A stretch of DNA of 64,000 bases, taken from contig QANY01000261.1 of NCBI GenBank assembly GCA_003255025.1, positions 1,909,299-1,973,298 of the forward strand, read 5' to 3'. Origin of the DNA: Datisca glomerata (Eukaryota; Streptophyta; Magnoliopsida; Cucurbitales; Datiscaceae). The notes beneath the pieces were generated by a model. The model was not told the origin of the DNA, searched no databases, and saw only the letters and a list, made by a program, of their open reading frames with translations. Position numbers and translations under genes: made by a program. Below are positions 48,319 through 60,064 of the stretch, piece by piece; positions within the stretch are counted from its first letter, which is position 1, and every line of letters starts with the position of its first letter.

Positions 48319-50679
48319 TTAGTGCGGCGGGAGATACGGAAAATTATACCAGTATGAGATATTTGTGTTGTACATAGGGTACTCACCTTGTGCGTTGAAT
48401 GGTGGTGGGTATGTATATGGGTCGAATGGGCACGCACCTTGCACATTGAATGTGTACGCACCTTGTACACTAAATGGGGACACACCTTGTCCGGAGACCC
48501 CTGTCATGTGTACACCTTACACGTTAGATGGTGCTAGATCATCATTATTATTGTCTGGCATCGTGGCATGCACACCACTCGATAATTGCAGACATGTTCG
48601 TTTGGTATGTCCAGTGTTCTTACAATAGCCACATCGACGGGTGGTTGGGCGTGCTTTACTCAAGCTAGCACCTTGGTTGCCCTTCGTCTTCACGATTATC
48701 GGGTCTTCAACAGGGCCTCTTTTAATATCTACACCATCCTCGTGCTTCACATCATATTCGTTGGTGACCTACTCATTCCATAAGGTCTCATATTGTGCTC
48801 AAAGCATCCCAACCTCCACTTTGGCTCGAGTCGACCATTCATTTGACTTTGACGCAAAGTTACCAAGTCTTTTGGCAGCTAGTTGGTAAAATTGTACCGA
48901 AGCAATACTGTCTCATCTGCCAGTGATCCGCCACAGGTCTAGTATGCACGTGATTGAGATCTGTTGCATATGTTCTGCTTTCATAATAGTAAACATATGT
49001 CAACACGATATCCCCACTGATTCAAACTTGCCACAACCACACTTGAGCATATCACGTTTTTGGTCTCGTGTCACTAAGTATGAGTCATTCAGGACCCCAA
49101 ACTTGACCAATGAATAATTTCGAGCCTCCATATTATGTGTTAAAGCACAAACTATAAACGATGTTTCACCCATGATCTCCTTACGCACACGTTTAAATAG
49201 TTTTTGTATGAACACATTTGTCATGTGTTGCTCTAAGGCACGCAAGTGAGTCTGAAGCATAGGCATTTCATTTGTCATCTTGAAATCGTCCAACCTCTCC
49301 TCGTGTCGAATACGTGCCAACGCTCGATTGAATTGTAGCATGAATTCAAATAGTTTAGATTGACGTTCAACGAAGCTGTGGATATACGCGTTCATACCTT
49401 CAAATCGTTGCGTCGTTCTCATGAAAGCAAATAATATTTCATGCTGGAAGGCCTTTGCCCAATGTTCACGCTTCGCATACATCTATTGTATCCATTTGTT
49501 TTGCCTGAGGTTGAATGATTCTATCAAACGATATGATTCCTCTTCGAACTCCCCTTCACTAAGTACGTCAAACATGACTCTCTTGAATGTCTGTAGAAAT
49601 TCCAGGTTATGCACATTTGATTGGGCATTTTGTTCGAGATGCCATGCACAACGCCGATGATTGTAATTGGGGAGAACCGTCTTGATTGCTTTACGCATTG
49701 CCTTATCACCATCTGTAATGATCGGTTGAAGCATTTTATTTTTCATGGCATCTAAGAAAGTCCTTAATATCTATTGATAAGTTTCCACAGTCTCATCAAC
49801 TAATAATGCGCAACCAAATACCGTGGTCTTATAGTGACTGTCCCGCCAAGGAAAATCACGAGTGGTTTTTTGTATGCATTCATCCTGTAGGTTGTATCGA
49901 GCGCCAATGCATCACCAAAACAATGATAGTCAACTTGGCACATCGAGTCTTCCCAGAACAAATTTGCTAGATGATTATCCGTGTCAATGTTGTATTTGCA
50001 ATACATATCTGGATCCATTCTCCAATTTTGCAGTAAAAAAAAAAGCAATAGTTGTTTTTGAATTAGTTTCGATTATATGCACTTTTCGCTGCTTCTCCAT
50101 CTTATTATAGAAATACGTCCGTAAGAACCCCACATTTTCGTAACCACCTGTGGTCGACCATGTAATCAAACACATGGATTAGCCTTACACCAACACACGT
50201 ACAATCATGTTGCTTGAGCCATCTCCACTTCATTCACTACTCTATTGGATCGAAGAAATGGCACGTCCTATGGTGAGGCAGTGGGATGGTTGTGCTTAGC
50301 TTCAAAATATTTAACGCCCATTTTTTCATCTTCTTATCCAAGTTCACCCTAAAACAAGCACGACAGTCCACCCTTGTCAAGCCTCTTGGTTCTCACTTGG
50401 TGTCCTCTCTGCCCATATACTTTTTTCTCTGGAATTCCTTCTTTTGAGCAAACCCATCTCTGTAGCACAGTTTCTCTCTCTCTCTCTGTTCTTGCGTTTA
50501 TCATATTTCCGTACACTGAACCCAACATCGGCTGCGTATGTATAGTAGAAATGTTAAGCCTCTTGTAACGTATCAAAATTTTCACCAATAACATCCTCAT
50601 CTGGCAAGTTTACTAATGTGGATGAACCCGGTCACGTACTCGTCTCACCCGGGTATATAGATACTTCATGATGACTCAT
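48319..50679 (-). pseudogene. FAR1/FRS-like Mutator-type transposase
   Basis: Minus strand, start ATG at 50679 (MSHHEVSIYPGE). Domains in order: FAR1-type zinc-finger DNA-binding region at about 50600-50390 (GENFDTLQEA, stop, HFYYTYAADVGFSVR, RWVCSKEGIPEKK); MULE transposase core at 50040-49380 with LFWEDSMCQVDY, GDALALDTTYRMNAY (first Asp), PIITDGDKAMRKAIK (second Asp), RRCAWHLEQNA and RTTQRFEGMNAYIHSF (Glu); SWIM zinc motif at about 49010-48985 (CGCGKFESVGISC, stop, HMFTIMK); a zinc knuckle C-x2-C-x4-H-x4-C at about 48640-48600 (CGYCKNTGHTKRTC); and a tail with repeated VQG..PF motifs ending PYLPPH and TAA at 48319. The catalytic triad positions are present. Several single stops (in the FAR1 domain, at about 49799, 49483 and in SWIM) show decay. 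The family includes both active transposases and the domesticated FHY3/FAR1 regulators; context favours a transposon copy. Confidence 0.85.
48380..48500 (-). repeat. In-frame repeats in the transposase C-terminal tail
   Basis: Four approximate copies of an 18-30-bp unit, on the plus strand c(a/g)caccttg(t/c)(a/g)c(a/g)ttgaat, encode VQG-x-x-PF/TF segments in the minus-strand protein. The repeat spacing keeps the reading frame. Confidence 0.6.
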
Positions 50680-51005
50680 CTTTGAAGATTCTTAATATTA
50701 AATAATTTTCTAAACATTAGGATATTGGGTCTTTGAATATGCTCAATCTTAAAAAAAACTAAAGAAAAGTAAACAAACATTACCTTTTTGGTGTAGCTGG
50801 TCACTTAGTTGGAGATGAAAATTTGATAATCCAAACAAAGAAAATGAAGAGCAAGTAAGTGTATTTGAAGTTTAGAGCACTTGAAAATTAGTGAGAATGT
50901 GTTTATTTGAGTGAATATATGATTTTTAAGGATGGTTTATGAAGAGTAATTACCCCTATTAATTGCACAACCATCAGACACCATTAACCAATAATTTGGT
51001 CAAAC
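50680..51005. other. Upstream region of the FRS-like gene
   Basis: AT-rich 5' flank of the minus-strand transposase. No motif could be supported. Confidence 0.35.
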
Positions 51006-51535
51006 TAGGCGATTAGGACCCAAGCGCTACTTTGGTAGTCCTAATCGCCTAAACGTCAGGTGAATCACCTGAACAATAGACGTTTGGGGCCTGCAGTAGG
51101 CGTTTGGGTCTTAAACACCATGGTAACAGGTGTTTGGCCCGTGTCCCATCTACACAGGCTGAATGTCTGTTACAATGGCGTTTGGGGACCAAACGCTATT
51201 AGCAGGTCCCCAAACGCCATTCTAACAGGTGTTTGTCCCATGCAGATTGAAATAGAAGTTTGAAAGTGGATTCATAAATGACGTTTGGGGCCTGTTGATG
51301 GCGTTTGCGCCCCAAACACCATTGAAACAGGCATTCGACACATGTAAATGGGACACGGGCCAAACGCCATAAAATCAAAGCGTTTAGGCGCAACCATCCG
51401 GCCTCAAACACCATTCATGACTTACGAATCGCCAGTCATGAACGGCGTTTGGGGACCGCTAATGGCATTTGGTCCCTAAACGCCATTGTAACAGGCGGTT
51501 GGCCCTTGCCCTATCGACACGGGCGTTCGGTTTCA
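51006..51535. repeat. Cluster of GC-rich hairpin repeats (ggcgtttgg / ccaaacgcc)
   Basis: The motif family ggcgtttgggg(a/c)c and its complement occurs more than fifteen times in about 530 bp. Perfect inverted pairs include AGGCGATTAGGAC at 51007-51019 with its complement at 51038-51050, and AATGGCGTTTGGGGACC at 51174-51190 with its complement at 51205-51221. A related pair lies at about 51443-51490. Such arrays fit the subterminal or internal transposase-binding regions of DNA transposons. Similar motifs occur at 55730-55960. Confidence 0.8.
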
Positions 51536-51540
51536 ATACT

Positions 51541-51680
51541 CCCTAATATGTATAAAAAAACCTTGATGGAAAATTTATTTTTTATTTGTCACCAATAAAA
51601 TGTTTTGATAAATTTAATACGCGTAAAAGACCTCGATGGAAAAATTATTTTTTATTTGTCACCAATAAAATGTTTGGATA
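51541..51680 (+). repeat. Direct repeat of about 68 bp
   Basis: The sequence ccttgatggaaaatttattttttatttgtcaccaataaaatgtttt is followed by cctcgatggaaaaattatttt...aaaatgttt. A second, shorter pair, attggatagattga(c/t)(g/a)gtttgtaa, lies at 51674 and 51750. Confidence 0.8.
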
Positions 51681-52348
51681 GATTGATAGTTTGTAAGCGC
51701 GAGATGAGCCATAACGTGAGGGGAAAATCTACTCTTCGTAGAATCCAATTGGATAGATTGACGGTTTGTAAATGTTATCATAGAATCCACTTTCAAACTT
51801 AAACCAAAGATTCGACAGAACCTCCCCATAAATATTAGAAAACCCACAATTATAATTGTATATTTATGTCCACAATATGTCAAACGCCTATCATGCAATG
51901 TCATGCAACTTTGAAAAATTTATATTCCTAAAAAATCTTAGAATCCAATCCAAAAAAACTTAGAATCTAAAAAACTAAAAATCCAAACAAACATAGAATC
52001 CATAGTATTTATATCAACAAAAAGTTGATATCAACTTTGACAAAACATCATGGTGCAACTTTTCTCTTTTTTGACACAGCATCATGTGAATGCTTTGTAT
52101 GCCCTTCATGTTCTTGTTCCGATTCAATATCCTCATTGGTGTCATCACCATGTCTGTCTTCATCATCATTAACTAAATCTTCACGATTGTCATCATCTTC
52201 ATCAATTCATCATCATCACTCTCATGTCTACTTGAGTTTCATACATTTACAGGCGTTTTTGCAACTTCAACTACAAGTGTACATATTCAGTATATTTTAA
52301 TTTCAAACTAAAAAATAAATAGGAAAATATCATAAGTTTAGAATTTTC
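51681..52348. other. Non-coding flank downstream of the PMD gene
   Basis: No gene recognised. Contains a TCA/CATC-rich low-complexity stretch at about 52140-52230. Confidence 0.4.
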
Positions 52349-54055
52349 TTATCCTTTTTTCATTGATGATTTGGCTTTTATCATCGCCTCATGTGCGCTT
52401 AACATTTTCTCCAATAACAGCTTGTTGAGACCGCCAATCATGCGCATCATGCCTGCCGCCGGCACCTGCATTATCTGAATTGTAGGTTAAAATGATATTG
52501 GATGATTAAATAATAAATATTAACATCATAACTCACATAACTGACTTCAGAAGATGGAAGATCCCGGACTGGAACATCATTTGGAATGTCAACCAACTCA
52601 CTACCACCATTTGGGAGCGGTAACTGAATTTTCCATGATGTAGTGGGATGTCAGCCACTCTTATATCATCAATGGTCGCTGTAGCTGACCTTGATGCTCC
52701 TGATACTGCTATGACTATTGTGCTTGCTGGTGCTACCGCCTATATATAGTAGAATGCAAAATTACATTGTATAACGAAATGAGTAATCTCCTATATTTAA
52801 AAACGACTTAGAGACATTTAGCACATGCGAAGATGAAGATGCCGCATCATGTAAGACAACCACTTTTTCCGAAATTCATCATCAGTATCTTCGCTATCGC
52901 CATCTATATCATGGATAAAGTGTGTCGCTCTAAAACCTCCAAGACCACCGGACAGATCCTCTCCGGTGAATGGTTGATCACATAACATTAAATTTGGAGG
53001 TCTGTATGGGATGTACGGCGCCTCGGTTCCCATACTCTATCATAAGAAGCGCTCACCCAAGTACCATGCTCTTCCAGTAGGTCCTTGCAGCAAGATTCTC
53101 ATGGTGGTAGGAGGTATGTTGTCGATGCAATAGTCAGGCAAGTTTTACGTTGTCCCTAAGGGTATAATTGATCTTCAAGTTCAAAAACAAATAGTTTGTT
53201 AGGCGATAAATTAATCATACTCAGGGGGGATATAAGAATTGATATAATAAAGCACATACCTCATTGGGCCTCACGTTTCAAAGTTTAACACGAAATTCTT
53301 TTAGGCAATGACCAACATCCCTTGTTCCCAACTTAATGTCTATCCAACGTGATGCCCTTGAACATTTCTGGACCACCCAATGGTCTGCTTAGTTCTAAAC
53401 ACAGAAAGTACTCCGAAACCCCATGTCCCTACACTTTTGCCGTGGTATAAAGAGTCCATATTCCAATATAATACGGACAACGCCGAACCACCCCAATTAT
53501 ACTATTGTATCTCATCTCTTAACTTTAGGCTGGGGAGGAAGTACAAATAAATTTTATCACTCTTTTCGTAAAAAAATGTACTAGCCAAAAGCACAAGAAG
53601 GAAGACTCTCGTCAAAATGTCCTCCTGTTTAGGAGTAGTACACTCGTACGTAGCATATTTATCAAATATCCATTGATAACTAACTTTTTTTCTCCAACCT
53701 TCGACAACGGTTTTGCAACTAGCTTTTAAAAAGCCTTTTTGTTCTTGTAGAGTTCGAAATCATAGTCTAGTTGTCGATCGTCGACTTTTAGGCTAGTTAT
53801 CGCAGCAAAGTCCAATAGGGTCTTTGTCATGTCACCCACTTCATCTATATGAAAGGTGTGGGTTGTATCCCACCATTTCTCAGCCAGAGTTTTCAATAGG
53901 ACGCGATCCATCTGACCTTTTTTCAATACAGTTATAAAATAACTAAACTCGGAGGCATCAACATTGCTTCTCACATTTTTAGGAAGCCTACTGTACCATC
54001 GAGCTACTAGTGTAGTGTTCCTAAACCCAAGTACCAAGATCATAGAAGTCAGCCT

Positions 54056-54165
54056 AAGAAACCAAAATGTAAGTATGATTTAGTGAAAAATGTGTGTGGA
54101 GAACAACCTAAGAAATCAAAATGTAAGTATAACTTAGTGAAAAAGGTGTGTGGAGAAAAATGTAT
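54056..54165. repeat. 54-bp tandem direct repeat x 2
   Basis: The segment aagaaaccaaaatgtaagta, then gtgaaaaatgtgtgtggagaacaa, is repeated almost exactly as aagaaatcaaaatgtaagta ... gtgaaaaaggtgtgtggag. It lies at the PMD exon start, on the presumed intron side. Confidence 0.85.
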
Positions 54166-54169
54166 TATA

Positions 54170-54740
54170 ATCCTTATTGTGACATTTCGTCGAACACCTT
54201 ACAAGCAATAAACATACACTATAATTTTTCATCCAAAACATATATCACTATCAATAATCATACATTTCTAGAAGCATCACATAAAAAATACTCAGTTTTC
54301 AAAATGATTCAAGTATCTATTTGGTGTTTTAACAATATAACACATAACAACCAGATTTTTTGTTAAAGAAACTTACATTTTATCCTTGGATGGGATATAG
54401 CATTTCATCAAACATGTTACGGGCATTCATATAAATATAGTATAAACCTCAATGTGGAATTTTATCAAATACCTTACGGACAATGAAAAAAATACAACAT
54501 TTAATTCATTATGACATTTCGTCAAACAGTTTGCGGGCACTCATGAAAATACTATAGTTTTCCATCCAAGACATATATTTCTACCAACAACCCTACATTT
54601 CTATGATCACCGCGTAAAAACACACCCAATTTGCAGAACGAATCAAGTATATATTAGGTGTTTAACAATATAACACATAAAATTCAAAATCTTTAAAGAA
54701 AAACTCACATCTTGTTTGCTTGGGTGAGATATATGCTCTG
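54170..54740 (-). repeat. Duplicated intron segment with four PPR-like 9-10-residue words
   Basis: Two copies of a roughly 225-bp block (54170-54395 and 54515-54735) share catttcgtc(g/a)aaca, tttttccatccaa(a/g)acatat and tgtttaacaatataacacat. On the minus strand, four positions (about 54215, 54435, 54480 and 54548) encode ACKVFDEMSQ, ARNMFDEMLYP, VRKVFDKIPH and ARKLFDEMS. These match the turn region of pentatricopeptide repeats, but no complete 35-residue repeat is present. Chance similarity amplified by duplication is possible. Confidence 0.5.
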
Positions 54741-54909
54741 TTGGAGCAATATGAAGAATAAGGCTACTAAGATTTTGATTCTTTGGATGTAATCTTTTCA
54801 CCCCATAGCCGGTGTCATCGTACGGCCCTTTCGAGACGCTCAAGCTTGAACTTGGTTGCGTCGGTACACTCAACGTTCCCTTTTTAACTTTATGCTTTCC
54901 TCTAACCAT

Positions 54910-55729
54910 TTTTTGGTGAAAAATACAATATCATAAGGATATGGGATTTGGGGTCGTGGGCTGAAGGGATTTGGCGTGGGTTTTGACTCATGTATTGCAA
55001 GGAATGTGTTCAATGAGAGATTGCGGGTTTGACTCGTGAGTTGCAACGGATTAGGTTTGATGGATTTCGGGCTATGGAGAGAGAGATGAAGATGGAGATG
55101 AAGAAGAAGGAGAATAGAGTTTGAGTTGAGAGAAATGAAGTGTTGAGAGAGAGGGGGAAGGGTGGGTATCAATTTTTTAAGAATAAGGGGGAAGGGGTTT
55201 TTTAATGTTGGGGTTAATTTTGATAAGAAATAATGTTAGATTTGAAAATTAATTTTATAGGGAAAATTAATTAAAACATAAAAGGTTATTTTTAAAAAGT
55301 TATGGGGTTATTATTATAAAATAAAAAAGTTAAATTTCAAATTTCAATATTTAATTTCAAACTTTTTAGCGGACATGCTCGATTTAACAGTAGAATCTGA
55401 CCTTAAGGGTTATACATGTTCGTCAAAATAATAAATAGGATTTACCGACCATCATAATATCATGACATATAATTATATTTTGTGAAAACCCGTCTCGCTC
55501 GATACTTGTCACAAAATCACAACAACATTATCAATGACAACTTTTATTGAGTTTATGATTACGTGTTCAATTGTTTTGGGAATCCTTAATTAATCAAATC
55601 TAATTTCACATAGTAAGTGAGTATCATGAATGTTTGCATTGAAATAATGAGTTTTTTCTATTTTTATCAATGATTTTTCCTGTGTACGGTATAATTACAA
55701 AAATATCAATTTTAAGGAAAAATGTGATG
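54910..55729. other. Upstream region of the PMD gene
   Basis: A GA-rich (plus strand) / CT-rich (minus strand) leader at 54910-55170 is typical of plant 5' untranslated sequence for the minus-strand gene. Beyond 55200 the text is AT-rich without recognised features. Confidence 0.4.
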
Positions 55730-55956
55730 AATGGCGATTAGAGCCATACAAATGACGATTAGGAATAAAAAAGTGGCAGTTAGGAGGGAGACATGCGATC
55801 GCCTATTAGAACATGGCATTTTGGGACTGAAACAGGCGATTGGAGGCATCAAACTAGCGTTTGGCTTTGACGATGCGATTAACACCTTCAAGATGGCGTT
55901 TAGGGCCTAAAAATAGGCGATTCACCTATTAAGCATGACAATTAGATTTTAGGGGT
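55730..55956. repeat. Second cluster of ggcgatt / ggcgttt motifs
   Basis: Motifs atggcgattagagcc, acaggcgattgg, atggcgtttagggcc and aggcgattcacctatt resemble those at 51006-51535. The pair of clusters brackets the PMD gene, consistent with subterminal regions of a DNA element. Confidence 0.6.
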
Positions 55957-56578
55957 TCACCAAATACGTAGTGGTGTACAACAAATTCTTTAGGGGTTCA
56001 CCAAAATTTAAAAATTCTTTTTTTTGTGATCCCTAGTACGTAATTGATGAAACTCAATACGTATTTTGTGAACCCCTCCAAGATTTATTAGTTTGTACGT
56101 ATTTAGTGAACCTCAGTACGTAATTGGTGAACTCTAGTACGTAATTGGTGAACCCCTCCAAGAATTTTTATTTTGTACGTATTTGATGAACACCACTACG
56201 TAATTGGTGAAATCCAATATGTATTTGGTGAAACCCTCCAAGAATTATTATTTTGTACGTGTTTGGTGAACTCCACTACGTAATTGAAGAATCTCAGTAT
56301 GTAATTGGTGAACCCCTCCAAGAATTATTCTTTTGTACGTATTTGATGAACCCCTCCAAGAATTATTCTTTTGTACGTATTTGGTGAACCCCACTACTTA
56401 ATTGGTGAACCCTACTGTGTAATTGGTGAACACCACTACATATTTGGTGAACCCTAGTACGTAATCGGTGAATTTTTTTAAAAATTATTTTTTTGTACGT
56501 ATTTAGTGAACCTCACTACGTAATTGGTGAACCAGACTATGTATTTGATGAATCCCAGTACGTATTTGATGAACCCTA
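55957..56578. repeat. Minisatellite of 21-bp TACGTA units with inverted left edge
   Basis: About two dozen copies of tacgta(a/t)ttggtgaaccccac are grouped in higher-order blocks separated by ctccaagaattatt(c/a)ttttg. At the left edge (55957-56010) the same unit appears in the opposite orientation (ggggttcaccaaatacgtag), giving a foldback at that side. Confidence 0.9.
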
Positions 56579-59500
56579 AATAAAATAAAAAAATTATTAT
56601 TTACTGAATTTTATGTAATTCATATTACTTCAAATATAATTTAAAAAAATACAATAACCCAGCATTTATGTGGTGAATTTTCACGGCATAAAATCATCCT
56701 TATCTAATTTATTCTAATGGTAAAAGTAACTGTAGTGGTATGTGACATGATGGGTTTGTATAATTTTCATGGTCAAAGAATCTTAGGATTACTACAATTA
56801 TGCTGATTTTGCCTTTCAATGGAAGAAGTAAAAAGTCGTGGCTAATTTGCTTTAAGTCGAAAAATCATTTCTTTAGAATAGTATATACATCAAGCACTTC
56901 GGAAAGAGTGTGCAACTTTGTTTCTTCTTCTACTCATACTTACTAATATTAGGAAATTGGAAGTGTACCAAATATTGAAATTCAACCTTTAGATAAAGAA
57001 AAAAATATGAATATGAAAAAGAGATTATGCGGTTTGAAAGAACGGCTAGGAGCATTTGAGTTTAAAGCGGATGATTAGATTCATTGTTATAACATAGCTG
57101 AAATTAGCTCAAAAAATGAAATATGACCTGGTAGATTTTAGGTTTATTCACGGTTCAATTCGATCTAATTTGATATTATATGAAAATTGATTCAAACTGA
57201 AGTTTTGATTAGACAACACTAATGAATCAAACTGGACCACTCATAAAAATGAACCGAACTGAAAGTTTCAGTGTGAAATTACATAATAAAAAAATGGAAA
57301 ACAAAAATTTTGGTTCGGCTTGAAAACTGTTAAATGCTGAATTGAATTAAAACTTCGATTGTTTATTTCTACCGAACCAAAGACCCCTACAAAATTGGCT
57401 GAACTAGTAATTTTTTGCTTGTTCGATTTTGGAAAAATGTTTTACCCTAGTAAAATCCAAATTTTCAAATACAAAATGAACAGAGATAAAATAAGTTGTC
57501 AGATGCGACTAAGAGGTTGTTTGGTGTTTGTAATCTATAAACTAACATGAAATTGACTTGGTGACAATTGAAAAAATAATAAAATATTATTAATATATTT
57601 GTTGTGCATCATAATCTATAGAGTAATTGATGATAATTTATAATTGTTATGCTCGATATGTGTATGTTTTCGTAGTAGATCAGTAATAACTTTGAAAATA
57701 ATTCAATTGTACCATTAGGATTGATTTCTCATGGTAATTATGGATTGTTTTTTTTAAAGCAATTCAATTATCTCAACATGAGATAGGTTAGAATTACCGG
57801 TAAATATAAATTCTTGCAAACTTTAAAAATTACTGAATAAATAAGATAATTCAATTATCAGGAAGATTATAAGAGAATTACAGTATATGATTACATATAC
57901 TAAATAATTCTAAAGTTCAAATGTCACAATGATCCGACTTTAAAGTATGTAGTTAAATCTTCTTTTGAAATGTGAAATCAAGTTTCCCTTTTGAAAATTT
58001 GAAACGTGAAGTTTGAAGCGATATTTCTTTTGTCTTTTGCATGAAAATGATATAGAATTCATTAGCACAAAAATTGACAAAAAGGACAATCCACATGACA
58101 CATCATTTCATCGCCAAATCTTGGTCTAAAAGATTGGTCGATTTATATTTGAATTATTTAAAAATAAACTTAAGCTATTTGTGGATTACATGGCGCATCA
58201 TTGTAAATTACAACTAAAATACATGTACACTTTTTTTTGTATGATTATTTTATTGGGTGTAGGTTATGTCATGTTAGACATACAAACAATGAAAGATTTA
58301 CGTTAAAGACGGATTATAAAAATAATATTTTATGGTATAGATTTATTTTAAAAAAAGAAAGTTTTAATAACTATATAAAATTCAGTACTGACTAAATATA
58401 GACTATCGAAAATAAATTTAACAAAGTTCAAAAATATTTAGATTTAGGTTAATCTAACCTCACCTTCAGGCGACAATTACATTATATACACCTTAATAGT
58501 TCATCTCGACGTGTCAATCAAAGAATGTGATAATCAAAATCTCTTCTTAAAATTAATATAAAAAAAAGACTTTCTAATAATCTAAGAGGTGTAAAAAAAT
58601 CACCTGAAGAAGACTACGTGTCGTCTGAGAATAAGAAACATATAATACGACAAACTAAAAAAACCCACCTCATAAAGAGTGATCGGGCCTAGTGACCTCC
58701 AAAGGATTAGGACACAGTCCCCAAAAGGATGTGTTTTATGGAAAGATTATAAGACTAACCCCTTGTTGACACGTGTCATCCAATTCCCAACCTTGGTTTT
58801 GGTAAAGCTATGGGCATTTCCCCAAATTTCTATCAAGTTCATTAGTAATTTCCTAAAAAATAAGTAGCTTATTAATTATTTTTAAAATCATGAAATGAGA
58901 TTTTTTTATTGCATTCATATTATAATGTCTCAACTGGTTTGGAAAGTGCTATAAGAAAATATACAATATTAGACAAAGTGTAGTTTCAGTATATTATCCG
59001 ATTTCCAATTTAGTTTATATATTACTTTCCCATCAAGTACTCAAATAAATTAAAATATTGTAATTCAGTGTTTTTTCAAGACTACATAAATTTTATTTAA
59101 CTAAAACTCGATTACAGTTAACAATAATATAATAAAATAAATTGATGAAACCATTAAAATTTACAGTCACCAGAGAAAACAAAATTTCGTAAGTGCTAAC
59201 TTCTCACACGTGCATATGCATATTTGTCAATCATTTAGGAGGATGTTAATAGTAGTTCGTAGAACTAGTAAACGATATGATTTTGTTGGAAAGATCACCC
59301 ACACATACCATAATATAAATTATTTACAATGACTCAAATATAGGAAAAAAGTTAGTTTAAATGATATTTGTAGTCTTAAAAAGGCTTTTTAAAGATTTTT
59401 GTGAAAAAATTATTATATTTTACATTCATCAATCCATTGATAAAATAATTTAAGTCCGTTCAAATATGAAAATGTTTCTTAAAGTGTTCATACTTTGCAA

Positions 59501-59740
59501 AAATATACTTCAAAATCTGTATTGTGTGCGTTTAAATTCCATTCTGTTGAAAAATAAAAGAAATTAAAGTTATTGAAGTGTGAGTAAAGTGTCCCGTATT
59601 GAGACTGTGATAATTTTAATTACATCATTTAAACGTATTGTAAACTTCATGTGATGACTCTTTTATCATTCATTGTATATGCGTTTGAATTTCAATCTAT
59701 TCTAATTAAAAAATATATAGAAAATATATTTTCATTGAGT
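56579..59740. other. AT-rich intergenic sequence
   Basis: No gene recognised. The block 57150-57380 is rich in ggttcgg / aaccgaa-type words and could be a decayed small DNA element related in style to the one at 19517-20555, but no termini were found. Confidence 0.4.
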
Positions 59741-59741
59741 G

Positions 59742-59768
59742 TATATATATATATATATATATATATAT
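59742..59768. repeat. (TA)n microsatellite
   Basis: Thirteen uninterrupted TA units upstream of the GID1 gene. Confidence 0.95.
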
Positions 59769-59999
59769 TGAAATTAGTAGATATAAGTATACATGAAAAA
59801 TGAAATATTAAAAAAAATAAAGAGAAAAAAAAAAGGAAAAGAAAGAACGAAGAAAAATTGATATGGGAGGACCCACATAAATAGTTAAATTTGGCCGCCC
59901 GCTTTGTCCTCTCTATCGTCTCCGTCCTCCACCGTTTCTCCCTTCGCTTTTGACTATTACCCCCCCTCTCCCTCCCCTCTTCCGTTATCTTCCCAATCG

Positions 60000-60002
<3 letters not shown>

Positions 60003-60062
<60 letters not shown>
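60003..60062 (+). repeat. (TC)30 microsatellite in the GID1 5' leader region
   Basis: Sixty bases of perfect TC dinucleotide, within a CT-rich region (59900-60070) upstream of the GID1 start codon. CT-rich tracts are common in plant 5' untranslated sequence; whether this one is transcribed is not visible. Confidence 0.95.

Positions 60063-60064
<2 letters not shown>

Larger units (their letters stand above)
52349..54909 (-). pseudogene. Plant mobile domain (PMD, MAIN/MAIL-like) protein of transposon origin
   Basis: Minus strand, start ATG at 54909. Exon 1 (54909 to about 54706) reads MVRGKHKVKKGTLSVP, ending HISHPSKQD before a gtgag donor. The PMD is clear at 54043-53600: GFRNTTLVARWYSRLPKN, SEFSYFITVLKKGQMDRVLL, EKWWDTTHTFHIDEVGDMT, LLDFAAITSLKV, DYDFELYKNKKAF, then a stop, and SCKTVVEGW and TRVFLLVLLASTFFYEKSDK. 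Further segments near 53033-52820 (TEAPYIPYRPPNLML and an acidic stretch) and 52470-52352 (LNKLLLEKMLSAHEAMIKAK) could be later exons, ending at TAA 52349-52351. PMD proteins are known both in retrotransposons and Mutator-like elements and as host factors MAIN and MAIL1 involved in silencing and gene control. The in-frame stop after KKAF and other breaks mark this copy as a pseudogene or an incompletely readable gene. Confidence 0.75.

Noticed and set aside
48365..50110. Several plus-strand open frames opposite the FRS-like gene
   Set aside because: Antisense shadows of the minus-strand transposase, which has the recognised domains.
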